Assembly: GCA_016787135.1 (NCBI GenBank)
Contig: JAEUVK010000084.1
Location: 1 to 38,652, forward strand
Reading direction: 5' to 3'
Source: Chitinophagaceae bacterium
Lineage (GTDB): Bacteria; Bacteroidota; Bacteroidia; Chitinophagales; Chitinophagaceae
DNA length: 38,652 nucleotides
Each line of letters opens with the position of its first letter. Position 1 is the stretch's first letter. The notes under the pieces are model-generated. The model searched no databases. It was not told the origin of the DNA and saw only the letters and a program-made list of their open reading frames with translations. Shown here piece by piece: positions 1-9,383 of the stretch. The translations under genes were made by a program, and so were the position numbers.

Positions 1-705
1 GACGGAGGATGGAATGATACCCGTCGCTTCCCCTCACTCAGCAAGTTTATGGATGGCTCCCGTACGGCTGGTTTTAATGATGTAGATGGGCTCAGGGATA
101 TCACACTTGCCCGTTCTGCAGAAACTTACCTGATCGCAGCAGAAGCAAAGATCCGTTTGGCAAAACTGGGTACAGGTACCTATGCGGATGCACTTCCTTA
201 TATTAATCCTGTCAGGGCAAGAGCACAATATGTAAATGGAGAAAACCGATCAGTTTATTATGATGGCGGTGCTGCATCCAGTAGTGCTCCGCAAACTATT
301 CCTCCATCATTTTTCCCTGAGAATTCGTATTACGAGTCAAATAATATTCCTTCTACGACCGCTGCTTCGGCAAGCCTCGCAGTTACCAATATTGCAGCAT
401 TACCTGCAGCCGATGAATATATCATTACTTTATTAGGCTATTCAGCTCCTTATGACAGAATGTTGTGCTTTTTATTGAATGAAAGATCAAGGGAGTTGGC
501 CGGTGAGTATCTGCGCTGGCAGGATCTGTCACGTACCAAAACACTGGTCGCCCGTGCAAAGGCATTTAATCCTGATGCGGCGCCTAATATACAGGATCGT
601 CATTTGCTGCGCCCGATACCGCAAACTTTCCTGGATGCGATCCAGGCGAATGGCGCACCCTTGACAGCGGCCGAAAAACAAGCAATGCAAAACCCCGGCT
701 ATTAA
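1..705 (+). CDS. SusD/RagB-family nutrient-binding outer-membrane lipoprotein, C-terminal part (5' end outside window)
   Basis: The reading frame is open from base 1, so the start and lipoprotein signal lie upstream of the window. SusD proteins sit on the outer face of the outer membrane as a lid on a SusC channel and bind oligosaccharides. Visible family marks are the ARSAETYLIAAEA helix (about residues 40-52 of the fragment), the LNERSRELAGEYLRWQDL block, and the C-terminal HLLRPIP and QNPGY ends. The complete SusD at 4299-6485 also ends in QNPGY, but the two are otherwise well diverged, so these are two separate SusD paralogues. The partner SusC of this copy should lie just upstream of the window. 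A terminator follows directly. Family assignment is secure; the ligand is inferred only from the locus (pectin/rhamnogalacturonan). Confidence 0.93.
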   Translation, partial: DGGWNDTRRFPSLSKFMDGSRTAGFNDVDGLRDITLARSAETYLIAAEAKIRLAKLGTGTYADALPYINPVRARAQYVNGENRSVYYDGGAASSSAPQTIPPSFFPENSYYESNNIPSTTAASASLAVTNIAALPAADEYIITLLGYSAPYDRMLCFLLNERSRELAGEYLRWQDLSRTKTLVARAKAFNPDAAPNIQDRHLLRPIPQTFLDAIQANGAPLTAAEKQAMQNPGY

Positions 706-722
706 ACGTACTGAATAAACGA

Positions 723-756
723 TTTTCGCAAGCAATCGAGGCAATCAAAGAAAAGG
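723..756 (+). repeat. 34-nt direct repeat, copy 1, in the 3' UTR of the first SusD
   Basis: It begins TTTTCGCAAGCAATCGAGGC and runs into the 5' arm of the terminator hairpin. An identical 34-nt stretch lies at 6489-6522, in the same position after the second SusD. The sequences on either side differ. Confidence 0.9.
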
Positions 757-784
757 GCTCCGAAATAATCGGAGTCTTTTTCAT
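755..784 (+). terminator. Rho-independent terminator after the first SusD
   Basis: Arms GGCTCCG (756-762) and CGGAGTC (770-776) pair with one G-U and a 7-nt loop, followed by a T-rich run. It lies about 50 nt after the SusD stop and should end transcription from the upstream susCD pair. Confidence 0.8.
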
Positions 785-1005
785 TTTGGAGGTAAGCATC
801 GGCAAATAGCTGCTGTACCGGGCCCATACAATAGTTACTGAATTGACTTTGTAATCTTTATGATTGTATTGTTTTGTTTAATTATTGAATGTGAAAGCAA
901 CAATTGATCCAAGGGTATTCTTAGTATTTCAGGATAGCGCAGGATGATGGTTTAAAATTAGCATAATAATATTGACACAATTTTCAAACCCTAATCGCCT
1001 GCTAT
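785..1005 (+). other. AT-rich intergenic region upstream of susC
   Basis: The 706-1005 gap holds the repeat and terminator, then about 220 nt of AT-rich sequence that must contain the promoter for the susC-susD pair, because a terminator precedes it. I found no exact Bacteroidota promoter (TTG, then about 19-23 nt, then TAnnTTTG). The TTG at 843-845 and the T/G-rich stretch around 867-876 are the nearest approach but do not match. No small ORF stands out. Confidence 0.4.
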
Positions 1006-4000
1006 ATGAAAGAAGTAACTGCTCTTCGCAGAGGTATGGGCCTGCTCATATGCCTTCTGCTTTTCTCTCTGATCGCCTTTTCGCAAAACAATTTTAAAGT
1101 AACTGGTAAAGTAACGGATGAATCCGGTAGTCCTGTTGCCGGAGCTACGGTTCAGGTGAAAGGAACCTCCATAGCTACCGCTACCAAAACTGACGGGACT
1201 TATGAGATCACAGCTCCTTCGGGCCGGTCAGTATTGGTTATCTCCCACGTCGCTTTTGCCTTACAGGAAATCTCCATTGCTAACAGGAATGAGATCACGG
1301 TGGCTATGCAGCCGGCTGTAGGATCGTTAAGTGATGTGGTGGTAGTAGGCTATGGCACACAGAAAAAAAGTGATGTGACAGGCTCTCTCAGCAGGCTGAC
1401 CGCTGATGATATCCGTGAACGTCCCACACAAAATCTTTTACAGGCAGTGCAGGGTAAAGCGGCCGGCGTACACGTGACATCAAACAACAAACCCGGGGAG
1501 TTGCCTATTGTGCGCATTCGGGGCAACCGTTCAATCAATGCTTCAAACGATCCTCTTTATGTAATAGACGGGATCCCGATCATCAATTCGCTTGGCGTCA
1601 ATTCTTTTACTATGAGCGATATCAACCCTAACGATATTGCCTCTATTGAAATATTAAAGGATGCATCTGCTACGGCTATCTATGGATCAAGAGGTGCGAA
1701 TGGTGTGGTGCTGATCACTACCAACAAAGGAAAAAAGGGCCGTGTTTCGATCAATTACAGTAGTTCCATTTCCCTGGATTCGTATAAATCGCTGACCGAA
1801 TGGATGAATGGAGGTGAGTTCATCGATCGCTGGCGGCTGAGCCAAATAAACGGAAGGCAGTATCATGCTATTACCAATAACAGTGATTTTACCCTGCCGG
1901 CAAAAATCTGGTATCCTAACCCGAAAGATGATTCAACGATGATCGGCACTTCTGACCCCACTGCAATTGCGGCAGTTATGAAAGGGTATGAATGGAATAC
2001 AGATGGCACCGTTAAGATGCGTGCAACAACACCCGAAGAACAGGCCATGGGATGGCCCGCAATGGTTCCTGTTTATAACTCCGGTAATATTCCTACTTAT
2101 GATTGGATAGGAGATGCTACGCGGCAGGGCGTTGCACAGAATCATCAAATTTCCGTTACTTCCGGCTCTGATATATCCCGCCTTGCTATTTCACTTAACT
2201 ACTATGATCAAAAAGGCGTCCAAAAGGACCAGGATTATAAACGGTATAGCGCCAATCTCAGTGGTGATATTTCCCCAAACAAATGGTTCACGTTAGGCAC
2301 TTCGATCATAGCATCGTTCTCTGTTCAGAATTTTGGCATTCAGGCTCCCAATACTTCCAATACAGGATCAAAAGACCTGTATTCCCGTGCTACTGATATG
2401 TTCCCTTATGCATCTCCAAAAAATGCGGCCGGGGCATGGATACCTAATGCGGGAGGTAACCTGAATCTCTGGAATCCGTTAATAGATATTGATCAGTCAA
2501 AGAATGAAAGAAGATCGACAGCGGTGCTGGCCAACCTTTTCGCGGAAATAAAATTCACTCCCTGGTTAAGATATCGTGTGAACTTTGGCCCGCAATACAG
2601 GCAATTCCGTTCTGGTACCTGGACAGGTCCCACCGCAACAAGTCATCTTAAATCACCCAACACTGCCGGTTATGCTACGCAGGATAATTTTTCATGGGTG
2701 GTGGAAAACCTGCTTTACTTCGATAAGACTTTTGCCAGTGATCATAAAGTGGGTCTGACATTGTTACAATCAGCACAGAAGTCAAGAAGAGAAAATAGCA
2801 GTATCAGCGTTACAGGTCTTATCAACCCGCTCAGTTTATTTTATGATGTAGCGTCCAACACGGCCGGGAATCCAGGCTATGGAACCGGTTTTACCGAGAA
2901 TACGCTTACATCTTTCATGGGTCGTGTGAATTATACCTTTAAAGATAAATATGTGCTGACAGCTTCCGGCAGGGCCGACGGATCTTCCGTACTGGCGCCT
3001 GGGCATCAATGGGACTTCTTTCCATCGGCAGCTCTTGCATGGAAAATGCAGGAAGAAGGATTTATCAAATCAATTGGCTGGATCAATGAGCTGAAACCGA
3101 GGATCAGTTATGGTGTAGTCGGAAACTCATCAGTTGATCCCTATACGACTTCCGGCCCGCTGAGCAGGAATCCTTATGCTTTCGGTTCTGTCGCTGCTAT
3201 CGGTTACCTGGCACAGCTGGCGAAGAACCCTCTTTTGAAATGGGAAGAAACAGAAGAGGTCAATCTCGGGCTTGACTTTACACTGCTAAAAAATCGTTTA
3301 TCTGGTTCCATTGAGGTGTATCAGCAAAACACTTCTGACCTCATTTTCCGGAGATCGCTTCCTGCTGTATCCGGTTATGTTGAAAAATTTGAGAATATCG
3401 GCAAAACAAAAAATAAAGGCATTGAGATAACGATCTCAGCCACTCCTGTAAAGAAAGGGGATTTTAGCTGGAATGTAGATGTCAACTGGTCGAAGAATAA
3501 AGAGCAGATCGTGGAATTGATAAACGGAAAGCAGGATCTTGTAGCGAATCTTTTATTTATTGGTCAGCCTACGCAGGTATTTCGTCAATATGCAAATGCA
3601 GGCATTTGGGGCAATTCACAAAAAGACCTTGAGGAGATGGCCAAGTTCAATGCCAATGGTACACTGTTCCGTCCCGGTACTGTCAGGGTAGTAGATCAGA
3701 ATGGCGATTATAAGATCGATGGATCGGATCTGGTTATCCTTGGTACTGTCCGGCCTAAATGGACAGGCGGCATCACCAATACGTTCAACTATAAGAATTG
3801 GTCATTGACCTCTTTCATCTATTTCCGTTGGGGACAGACCTATTTCGGAGGCTACCCCAACCTGGTCAATACGGTAGGAATCAACAACACTTATCCTAAT
3901 GGCCGTGTAGAAAAAGATGTATGGTCGTGGACTAAACAGGATGCCCGGTGGCCCATGCCTAACTCCGGTAATGTGACCAATACAACTTCAGCTATGCAAT

Positions 4001-4275
4001 ACAATAACGGTTCGTTTGGCGTGATCAGGAATATATCGGTTTCTTACACTGTTCCCCGCAATGTGATCGAAAAACTTACTCTCAAAGAAGTGGTAGTGAA
4101 TTTCCAGGTGCTAAATCCACTCATGTTTGGCAAGGAGGTAGTGAAGTGGGGATTGAACCCCGACGATGATACGAACTGGAGTATCGCTTCTTCGAACACA
4201 AATCCATTAGGAGGAACGAATAATAATACCATACTGCCGCAAAGTTTTGTGATCGGAATCAGGGCAGGTTTTTAA
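1006..4275 (+). CDS. SusC/RagA-family TonB-dependent outer-membrane transporter
   Basis: The 1089-residue protein has a signal peptide ending IAFSQ (about residue 27). A carboxypeptidase-regulatory-like beta-sandwich follows (about 30-105), with the GSPVAGATVQVKG turn. Next come the SDVVVVGYGTQKK stretch (about 109-121) leading into the plug, with LYVIDGIPI, and then a long C-terminal beta-barrel ending in Phe. There is no STN domain, so it is unlikely to signal directly to an anti-sigma factor. It should import oligosaccharides across the outer membrane, powered by TonB, with the SusD encoded 23 nt downstream as lid. Length and ending are normal for the family. Substrate is inferred from the neighbouring pectin enzymes. 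Confidence 0.96.
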   Translation: MKEVTALRRGMGLLICLLLFSLIAFSQNNFKVTGKVTDESGSPVAGATVQVKGTSIATATKTDGTYEITAPSGRSVLVISHVAFALQEISIANRNEITVAMQPAVGSLSDVVVVGYGTQKKSDVTGSLSRLTADDIRERPTQNLLQAVQGKAAGVHVTSNNKPGELPIVRIRGNRSINASNDPLYVIDGIPIINSLGVNSFTMSDINPNDIASIEILKDASATAIYGSRGANGVVLITTNKGKKGRVSINYSSSISLDSYKSLTEWMNGGEFIDRWRLSQINGRQYHAITNNSDFTLPAKIWYPNPKDDSTMIGTSDPTAIAAVMKGYEWNTDGTVKMRATTPEEQAMGWPAMVPVYNSGNIPTYDWIGDATRQGVAQNHQISVTSGSDISRLAISLNYYDQKGVQKDQDYKRYSANLSGDISPNKWFTLGTSIIASFSVQNFGIQAPNTSNTGSKDLYSRATDMFPYASPKNAAGAWIPNAGGNLNLWNPLIDIDQSKNERRSTAVLANLFAEIKFTPWLRYRVNFGPQYRQFRSGTWTGPTATSHLKSPNTAGYATQDNFSWVVENLLYFDKTFASDHKVGLTLLQSAQKSRRENSSISVTGLINPLSLFYDVASNTAGNPGYGTGFTENTLTSFMGRVNYTFKDKYVLTASGRADGSSVLAPGHQWDFFPSAALAWKMQEEGFIKSIGWINELKPRISYGVVGNSSVDPYTTSGPLSRNPYAFGSVAAIGYLAQLAKNPLLKWEETEEVNLGLDFTLLKNRLSGSIEVYQQNTSDLIFRRSLPAVSGYVEKFENIGKTKNKGIEITISATPVKKGDFSWNVDVNWSKNKEQIVELINGKQDLVANLLFIGQPTQVFRQYANAGIWGNSQKDLEEMAKFNANGTLFRPGTVRVVDQNGDYKIDGSDLVILGTVRPKWTGGITNTFNYKNWSLTSFIYFRWGQTYFGGYPNLVNTVGINNTYPNGRVEKDVWSWTKQDARWPMPNSGNVTNTTSAMQYNNGSFGVIRNISVSYTVPRNVIEKLTLKEVVVNFQVLNPLMFGKEVVKWGLNPDDDTNWSIASSNTNPLGGTNNNTILPQSFVIGIRAGF

Positions 4276-4298
4276 TCTTAACCATTAAAAAGCATTTT

Positions 4299-6485
4299 AT
4301 GAAACACAGCATAAAAAAAATCATTCTGATCCCGGTGTTGATGGTATGCATGATTACATCTTTTATTTCCTGCAAGAAATTTCTGAAAGAAAAACAGGTG
4401 TCCAACCTTACCCAGGATTATTATAAAGATGAGAACGGGCTCAATGCCCTAATTAACGGATTGTATGTCTATGCCCGTGTAAAACACGAATGGGACGGCA
4501 ACGGGTCAAAACTGATCGAACCCGAAACAGATGCATATATGCACCAGGATGTGAATCTGGCCCGTATCACCAGCGCCGCTTATGGAAATAATACCAGTAC
4601 GATCGCCGGCAATGTCAATAATTTTATCGGCGCCGCCAATTCCAACTATGCACCCATGGGTGCTTATCCCCATATCAATAACTGTAATATCGCATTGGAT
4701 GCGATAGATAACATTAAACCGGGTAAGTTCGGCAGTGATGAAACGTTCCGGAAAACAAGGAGATCGGAGATCCTTTTCCTGAGAGCATGGGCATACTACC
4801 TCATATCTAATCAACTTGGCGATGTGCCCCTGTTGCTTACACCCAAATATGAAGACAATGGTGTGTATTATTATCCGAAGGCCAAACTGGAAGATATTTA
4901 TAAGCAGATCATCGCAGATGTACGTTATGCTTACGAAAACCTTCCTGCTACGACAACTGACCGGGGAAGGATAACCAAATGGGCAGCAGGTCATTTTTTG
5001 GCTAAGCTATATCTTAACAGGGCACAGGCGGCAGGCTATGCTAACAGCAGCGAGCCGCATCTAAAGATGCTATACAAAGGAAATGTGACAACAGATCTTG
5101 ATTCGGTGATAACGATCGCTTCAGAAGTGATCACGGGCAAAGGAGGAGCAGCTGCTCTCGCTCCTGATTACTGGACACTGTTCAATCCTGCAGTATCTGA
5201 AGGAGCTTCTGTCTCCGGTGAGGTGTTGTGGTCGGCACAATTTGATATCAACACGTCCCTCGATGGCCGCTTTGGAGGCAACCGTTCCTGTAATTATCAC
5301 ACCGGCGACTATACTGCCAATACCGGCGTGACACGTGCTATGGCCTATGGAAGACCGTTCTCTACTTATAAGCCTACCGACTGGGCTTATGATAATTTCC
5401 ATGACAAGGTAAATGACTCACGCTATTATAAAACATTCCAGTATGAGTATATAAGCAATATGGCAACCAACAGCACATCTTACGCATGGAGTGCAGCAAC
5501 AGCAGCATGGTGGAATGCAAATAAGCCTGCCAGCGAACCAACCGTTACATCGGGAAGCCGCAGAATACTGAATGGTCAGCGTGCTCTTATCTATATCGAA
5601 AATCAGCGAAGCGAAGCGATCGATTCTATGCGGGCGATGAGCCAACCTTACCAGCTGATGGCAAGGTGGGTTCAATCTTCTACATCAGGCAAATATTATT
5701 ACCGGTTGAACGCTGTGAACGGTGCCTCGATAGGACTGGCCAATACTACAAGGAACATTTATTTATCTTCTAAAAAATTTGTTGACCCGACCAGAGGCGG
5801 CAGCAGTGATGAAGCAAATTTTAACTCTGAGTCCGGCACCCGTGATGCTATCCTGATGAGATTGGCAGAAACCTTCCTCATCAGGGCAGAGGCTTATGGC
5901 AGAAAAGGGCAATATTCTTCAGCGGTGACGGATATTAATGTAGTCAGGCAAAGGGCTTCTTATAAGGGAGGCGAGAACCGTCCTAAAGTGCTGGTGGAAT
6001 GGGAGCCACAGGCTGCAGGATTAACGGCAGCGGAAAAAAATGCTCCTTACCCTGCAGATGGAAGTTCCGTTGCTAAAATGGCAATAACCGAGAACATTTT
6101 TACGCCTGGTACCCCGGAGGCTACTGCAGAAGGATATATTCCTGTCATTACCTCCAAAGCCGATATGTTCATTCATTTTATTTATAATGAAAAAGCAAGA
6201 GAGTTTTTATCAGAAGGCATCAGTTGGGAAGACCAGCATAATGCGGGCATACTGTATGATCGAGTGGTGTACAGTAACCAGATGGCTTCTGACAGAACAG
6301 GTCTGTGGCCGATAGCCACGAACGTAGAGGGTGGTAACGGGCAGAACGGCAACGGTAAAGGCCAGTATCAAAAGTTTTACACTTTCCGTCCCTGGCCTAA
6401 TGCTTACCTCGTTCAGTTGACCGATCCGGAAGGTAAAGTACTGGATGCAGCTGCTATTGCTGCATATCAGAACCCGGGATATTGA
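4299..6485 (+). CDS. SusD/RagB-family outer-membrane lipoprotein, long form
   Basis: At 728 residues it is longer than a typical SusD (roughly 500-650). It starts with a lipoprotein signal peptide whose lipobox SFISC puts the lipidated Cys at about residue 26. The N-terminal SusD repeat helices include the RSEILFLRAWAYYLISNQLGDVPL block. Near the C-terminus are RLAETFLIRAEAY, FIYNEKAREFLSEG and a YTFRPWPNAYL ending. It lies 23 nt after susC, so the two are co-transcribed and should form one complex. Together with the partial copy at 1-705 it is the only visible lipoprotein in the window. The extra length is spread through the middle (about residues 290-480), where I see no separate domain. 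Family is certain; ligand is inferred as a rhamnogalacturonan-derived oligosaccharide. Confidence 0.96.
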   Translation: MKHSIKKIILIPVLMVCMITSFISCKKFLKEKQVSNLTQDYYKDENGLNALINGLYVYARVKHEWDGNGSKLIEPETDAYMHQDVNLARITSAAYGNNTSTIAGNVNNFIGAANSNYAPMGAYPHINNCNIALDAIDNIKPGKFGSDETFRKTRRSEILFLRAWAYYLISNQLGDVPLLLTPKYEDNGVYYYPKAKLEDIYKQIIADVRYAYENLPATTTDRGRITKWAAGHFLAKLYLNRAQAAGYANSSEPHLKMLYKGNVTTDLDSVITIASEVITGKGGAAALAPDYWTLFNPAVSEGASVSGEVLWSAQFDINTSLDGRFGGNRSCNYHTGDYTANTGVTRAMAYGRPFSTYKPTDWAYDNFHDKVNDSRYYKTFQYEYISNMATNSTSYAWSAATAAWWNANKPASEPTVTSGSRRILNGQRALIYIENQRSEAIDSMRAMSQPYQLMARWVQSSTSGKYYYRLNAVNGASIGLANTTRNIYLSSKKFVDPTRGGSSDEANFNSESGTRDAILMRLAETFLIRAEAYGRKGQYSSAVTDINVVRQRASYKGGENRPKVLVEWEPQAAGLTAAEKNAPYPADGSSVAKMAITENIFTPGTPEATAEGYIPVITSKADMFIHFIYNEKAREFLSEGISWEDQHNAGILYDRVVYSNQMASDRTGLWPIATNVEGGNGQNGNGKGQYQKFYTFRPWPNAYLVQLTDPEGKVLDAAAIAAYQNPGY

Positions 6486-6488
6486 TCT

Positions 6489-6522
6489 TTTTCGCAAGCA
6501 ATCGAGGCAATCAAAGAAAAGG
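6489..6522 (+). repeat. 34-nt direct repeat, copy 2, in the 3' UTR of the second SusD
   Basis: It is identical to 723-756 and starts 4 nt after the susD stop. It ends inside the 5' arm of the following terminator, as in copy 1. Confidence 0.9.
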
Positions 6523-6548
6523 CCCCATTGTAACCGGGGTCTTTTCGT
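6519..6548 (+). terminator. Rho-independent terminator between susD and the enzyme genes
   Basis: Arms GGCCCC (6521-6526) and GGGGTC (6536-6541) are separated by a 9-nt loop and followed by TTTT. It separates susCD from the GH105 gene, so it may set a lower level for the enzymes, or they have their own promoter in 6550-6607. I saw no clear promoter match there. Confidence 0.75.
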
Positions 6549-6607
6549 TTACTAACTCAACAGATTAACATAAGAACTAATACCTTTCAGCAATTATTTA
6601 CGTGGTT

Positions 6608-7960
6608 ATGAAAAGAAATAGTTTACTACTGCTCACCGGCGGCCTCGTCCTGGCAGGCAACCTGTATGCCCAGCCAAAGACAGGCAATGATGTAACTGCT
6701 CCCCTGCATGCTATGAAACCTGATTACCCGGTTCCCTATGAACCTATGAGTAAAGAAGGGATAAAAAAAGTGCTGGATAAAGTATTTAATTATCTCGATG
6801 CCGTCACGCCGGCACTGATGATCAATAAACAAACCGGGGAAGAGGTAAATGATATTTCAAAACTGGATACCAGTACAGCGGTGAAGCAAGGCGATTTTCG
6901 CCTGACTAGTTATGAATGGGGAGTTACGTATACAGGTATGTTGCTGGCAGGGGAAATGACAGGGGACAAACGCTATACTGACTATACACAGAAACGGTTT
7001 GCCTTCCTGGCTCAATGGATTCCAGCGGTAAAGAAACTGGTGGATGCAGGAGCTTATAAAGGGAATAATTATCCTTTTAAACAACCGATCGAGCCTAAAG
7101 CGCTGGACGATGCAGGCGCTGTTTGCGCAGCGATGATCAAAGCGCAAACAGCAGGTATTAACAATAATCTTCGTCCATTGATTGACAGCTATATTGATTT
7201 TGTGGCGAACAAAGAGTACCGGCTGGCCGACGGCACATTAGGAAGGGTGCGTCCGCAAAAAAACACTTTGTGGCTGGATGATCTTTACATGGGTGTACCG
7301 GCATTAGCACAGATGGGAAAACTCACCGGCAATAAAAAATATTATGATGACGCCGTAAAGCAGGTAAAGCAGTTTGCACAACGGATGTTCAACAAGGAGA
7401 AAGGCGTTTATATGCATGGATGGGTAGAAAGTATGGAAACGCATCCGGAATTTCGCTGGGCTAGAGCCAACGGCTGGGCGATCATGGCAAAAGTGGAACT
7501 GCTGGATGTATTGCCGGAAAATCATCCGGGAAGAAAATTTGTACTGGATCAGTTGAAAGCACACGCCAAAGGAATAGCATCGTACCAGAGTGGCAGTGGC
7601 TTCTGGCACCAGTTGCTGGACAGAGAAGATTCTTATCTGGAGACATCGGCTACTGCGATCTATGCGTATTGCATTGCTCATGCATGCAATAAAGGCTGGC
7701 TGGATCCCGTCACGTATGCACCAATGGCGATGTTGGCCTGGAATGCGGTGGCTACTAAAGTGAATGATAAAGGACAGGTGGAGGGAACCTGTGTGGGTAC
7801 AGGGATGGCCTTTGATCCTGCATTTTATTATCACCGCCCGGTCAATGTATTTGCAGCGCATGGATATGGACCGGTACTGTTGGCAGGGGCCGAGATATAC
7901 CGGATGATGGAAAAGAACCCGTTCATGATCAATGACAGTTCGTTACAGTATTATAAGTGA
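6608..7960 (+). CDS. GH105 unsaturated rhamnogalacturonyl hydrolase, periplasmic
   Basis: It removes the 4,5-unsaturated galacturonic acid that pectin lyases leave at the non-reducing end, acting through hydration of the double bond. Family blocks are visible: WLDDLYMG at about residues 222-229 (the Asp pair includes the expected catalytic Asp), RWARANGWA at about 283-291, and REDSYLETSATA at about 339-350. The protein is 450 residues, slightly longer than Bacillus relatives because of the signal peptide ending LYAQ. I start at the ATG at 6608; a GTG two codons upstream (6602) is possible but gives no better signal. It is the first enzyme after the susD terminator. Family is secure; preference for Rha- or GalA-linked disaccharides cannot be read from sequence. 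Confidence 0.93.
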   Translation: MKRNSLLLLTGGLVLAGNLYAQPKTGNDVTAPLHAMKPDYPVPYEPMSKEGIKKVLDKVFNYLDAVTPALMINKQTGEEVNDISKLDTSTAVKQGDFRLTSYEWGVTYTGMLLAGEMTGDKRYTDYTQKRFAFLAQWIPAVKKLVDAGAYKGNNYPFKQPIEPKALDDAGAVCAAMIKAQTAGINNNLRPLIDSYIDFVANKEYRLADGTLGRVRPQKNTLWLDDLYMGVPALAQMGKLTGNKKYYDDAVKQVKQFAQRMFNKEKGVYMHGWVESMETHPEFRWARANGWAIMAKVELLDVLPENHPGRKFVLDQLKAHAKGIASYQSGSGFWHQLLDREDSYLETSATAIYAYCIAHACNKGWLDPVTYAPMAMLAWNAVATKVNDKGQVEGTCVGTGMAFDPAFYYHRPVNVFAAHGYGPVLLAGAEIYRMMEKNPFMINDSSLQYYK

Positions 7961-7990
7961 ATAGTGAATGGGTAACAGTGAATGATGATG
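7957..7990 (+). repeat. Degenerate GTGAAT repeat after GH105
   Basis: GTGAAT occurs at 7957, 7964 and 7978, the first overlapping the GH105 stop codon. The repeats are short and imperfect, and no function is proposed. Confidence 0.5.
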
Positions 7991-8025
7991 AATTACCTCA
8001 GCTTTGATAATCATATATAATTATA

Positions 8026-9378
8026 ATGGTCGGAAGTGAAATAATAATCTTCAGGGCTTCTGCTTTTGTTACAATGTTTGCTTTCCAGGTATTGCAGGCA
8101 CAGCAAACGTCTTTCAAGTTTGATTTTGGCGCCGGTAAAACAGCACCGGGTTATATACAAGTAACCCCTGAGACCAAATTTAGTTATCAAACCGGTTATG
8201 GCTTTGACCGTGGATCTGAATTGGAGTCAATAGACCGCGGAGGTAATACATTGACAGGCGATTTCATCACTTCAAAAAAACCATTTTACTTTTCTGTCAA
8301 ACTGCCCGATGGTAATTATGATGTCAAACTATTACTGGGTGACACAAAAGGCACATCAGCCACGACAGTAAGAACAGAATGCAGGCGTTTAATGTTAGAG
8401 AATATACGCACTGCCAACGGAAAAGTTGTTACTCAGACATTCACTGTACACGTGAAAGATAGCCTGGTACGGGATGCAGCAGGAACGGTGATCAGCCGGG
8501 TACGGTTAAAACCAAGAGAATCGGAATACCTGCACTGGGATAATTTGCTGACCATCGAATTTAATGATTCACTGCCGAAAGTATGCGCAGTAGAAATTAT
8601 ACCGAACAAAACAGCTACTACTATTTTTCTCGCCGGTAATTCTACTGTCGTAGATCAGAGCCGCGAACCCTGGGCAGCATGGGGACAAATGATCCCCTGC
8701 TTTTTCATTGCCGGGAAAGTAGCGGTTGCCAACTACGCAGAAAGCGGGGAGGCGCTGAACTCTTTTCTCAGTGCCCGGCGTTTGCAGAAGATATTGAGTA
8801 TAATGAAGCCGGGGGATTACCTGTTCATTGAGTTTGGCCATAATGACCAGAAGCAAAAAGGAGAAGGGGTCGGCCCTTTTACATCGTATAAAAAGAATTT
8901 GCAGCTATACATCAGGGAAGTAAAAGATAAAGGCGGTATCCCTGTACTGGTAACATCCATGCACCGCCGTAATTTTGATTCAACAGGTCATATCAATAAT
9001 ACACTGGGCGATTATCCTGACGCTGTCCGGCAAACAGGCAAGGAGGAAAATGTAGCCGTTATAGATTTGAATGCAATGAGTAAAACATTGTATGAATCGT
9101 GGGGGCCGGAAAAGTCTATTAAGGCGTTTGTACATTACCCGGCGAATACATTTCCCGGGCAGAAGGAAGAACTAAAGGATAATACCCATTTCAGTCCTTA
9201 TGGCGCCTATGAGTTAGCTGCATGTATCGTGAGCAGCATCCGGAAGCAGAATTCACCATTGTCAAAATTTATCAGGAAAGATGTGCCGTTGTATGATCCT
9301 GCCAAACCGCCGCCATTCGAAGAATTCTACTGGCCGCAAAGCTCTTTTATGGGCTCTGTAAAGCCGGATGGTAATTAA
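8026..9378 (+). CDS. CE12-type rhamnogalacturonan acetylesterase (SGNH hydrolase)
   Basis: This esterase should remove acetyl groups from GalA residues of rhamnogalacturonan so that lyases and hydrolases can reach the backbone. An N-terminal beta-sandwich (about residues 27-195, beginning FKFDFGAG) precedes the SGNH domain. The catalytic Ser is Ser206 in AGNSTVVDQ, the block III Asn is in FGHND (about 270-274), and the Asp-x-x-His pair is D385/H388 in KDNTHFSPYG. The usual block I GDS is GNS here, as in several family members. The signal peptide ends LQAQ (about residue 25). The gene sits 65 nt after GH105 and 5 nt before the GH39 gene, so it is translationally close to its neighbours. Assignment to CE12 rather than another SGNH family rests on the domain layout and the locus. 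Confidence 0.88.
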   Translation: MVGSEIIIFRASAFVTMFAFQVLQAQQTSFKFDFGAGKTAPGYIQVTPETKFSYQTGYGFDRGSELESIDRGGNTLTGDFITSKKPFYFSVKLPDGNYDVKLLLGDTKGTSATTVRTECRRLMLENIRTANGKVVTQTFTVHVKDSLVRDAAGTVISRVRLKPRESEYLHWDNLLTIEFNDSLPKVCAVEIIPNKTATTIFLAGNSTVVDQSREPWAAWGQMIPCFFIAGKVAVANYAESGEALNSFLSARRLQKILSIMKPGDYLFIEFGHNDQKQKGEGVGPFTSYKKNLQLYIREVKDKGGIPVLVTSMHRRNFDSTGHINNTLGDYPDAVRQTGKEENVAVIDLNAMSKTLYESWGPEKSIKAFVHYPANTFPGQKEELKDNTHFSPYGAYELAACIVSSIRKQNSPLSKFIRKDVPLYDPAKPPPFEEFYWPQSSFMGSVKPDGN

Positions 9379-9383
9379 TTAAT

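Noticed and set aside
840..880. Promoter TTG...TATTGTTTTG before susC
   Set aside because: The -7 element has the wrong spacing for TAnnTTTG, and several T/G-rich alternatives are equally good. It is not strong enough to list as a site.
4506..4994. 162-residue minus-strand ORF inside susD
   Set aside because: It lies antisense to a certain gene, has no recognisable domain, and its Cys/Ile/His-rich composition is typical of a shadow frame.
6602..6607. GTG/TTG upstream starts for GH105 (6602), PL22 (13563), GH106 (17048), propeller (19899), GH28 (25459), GH115 (27050), DUF1080 (35950) and GH43 (36721)
   Set aside because: In each case a nearby ATG gives a compact, standard signal peptide, and the extra residues add nothing conserved.
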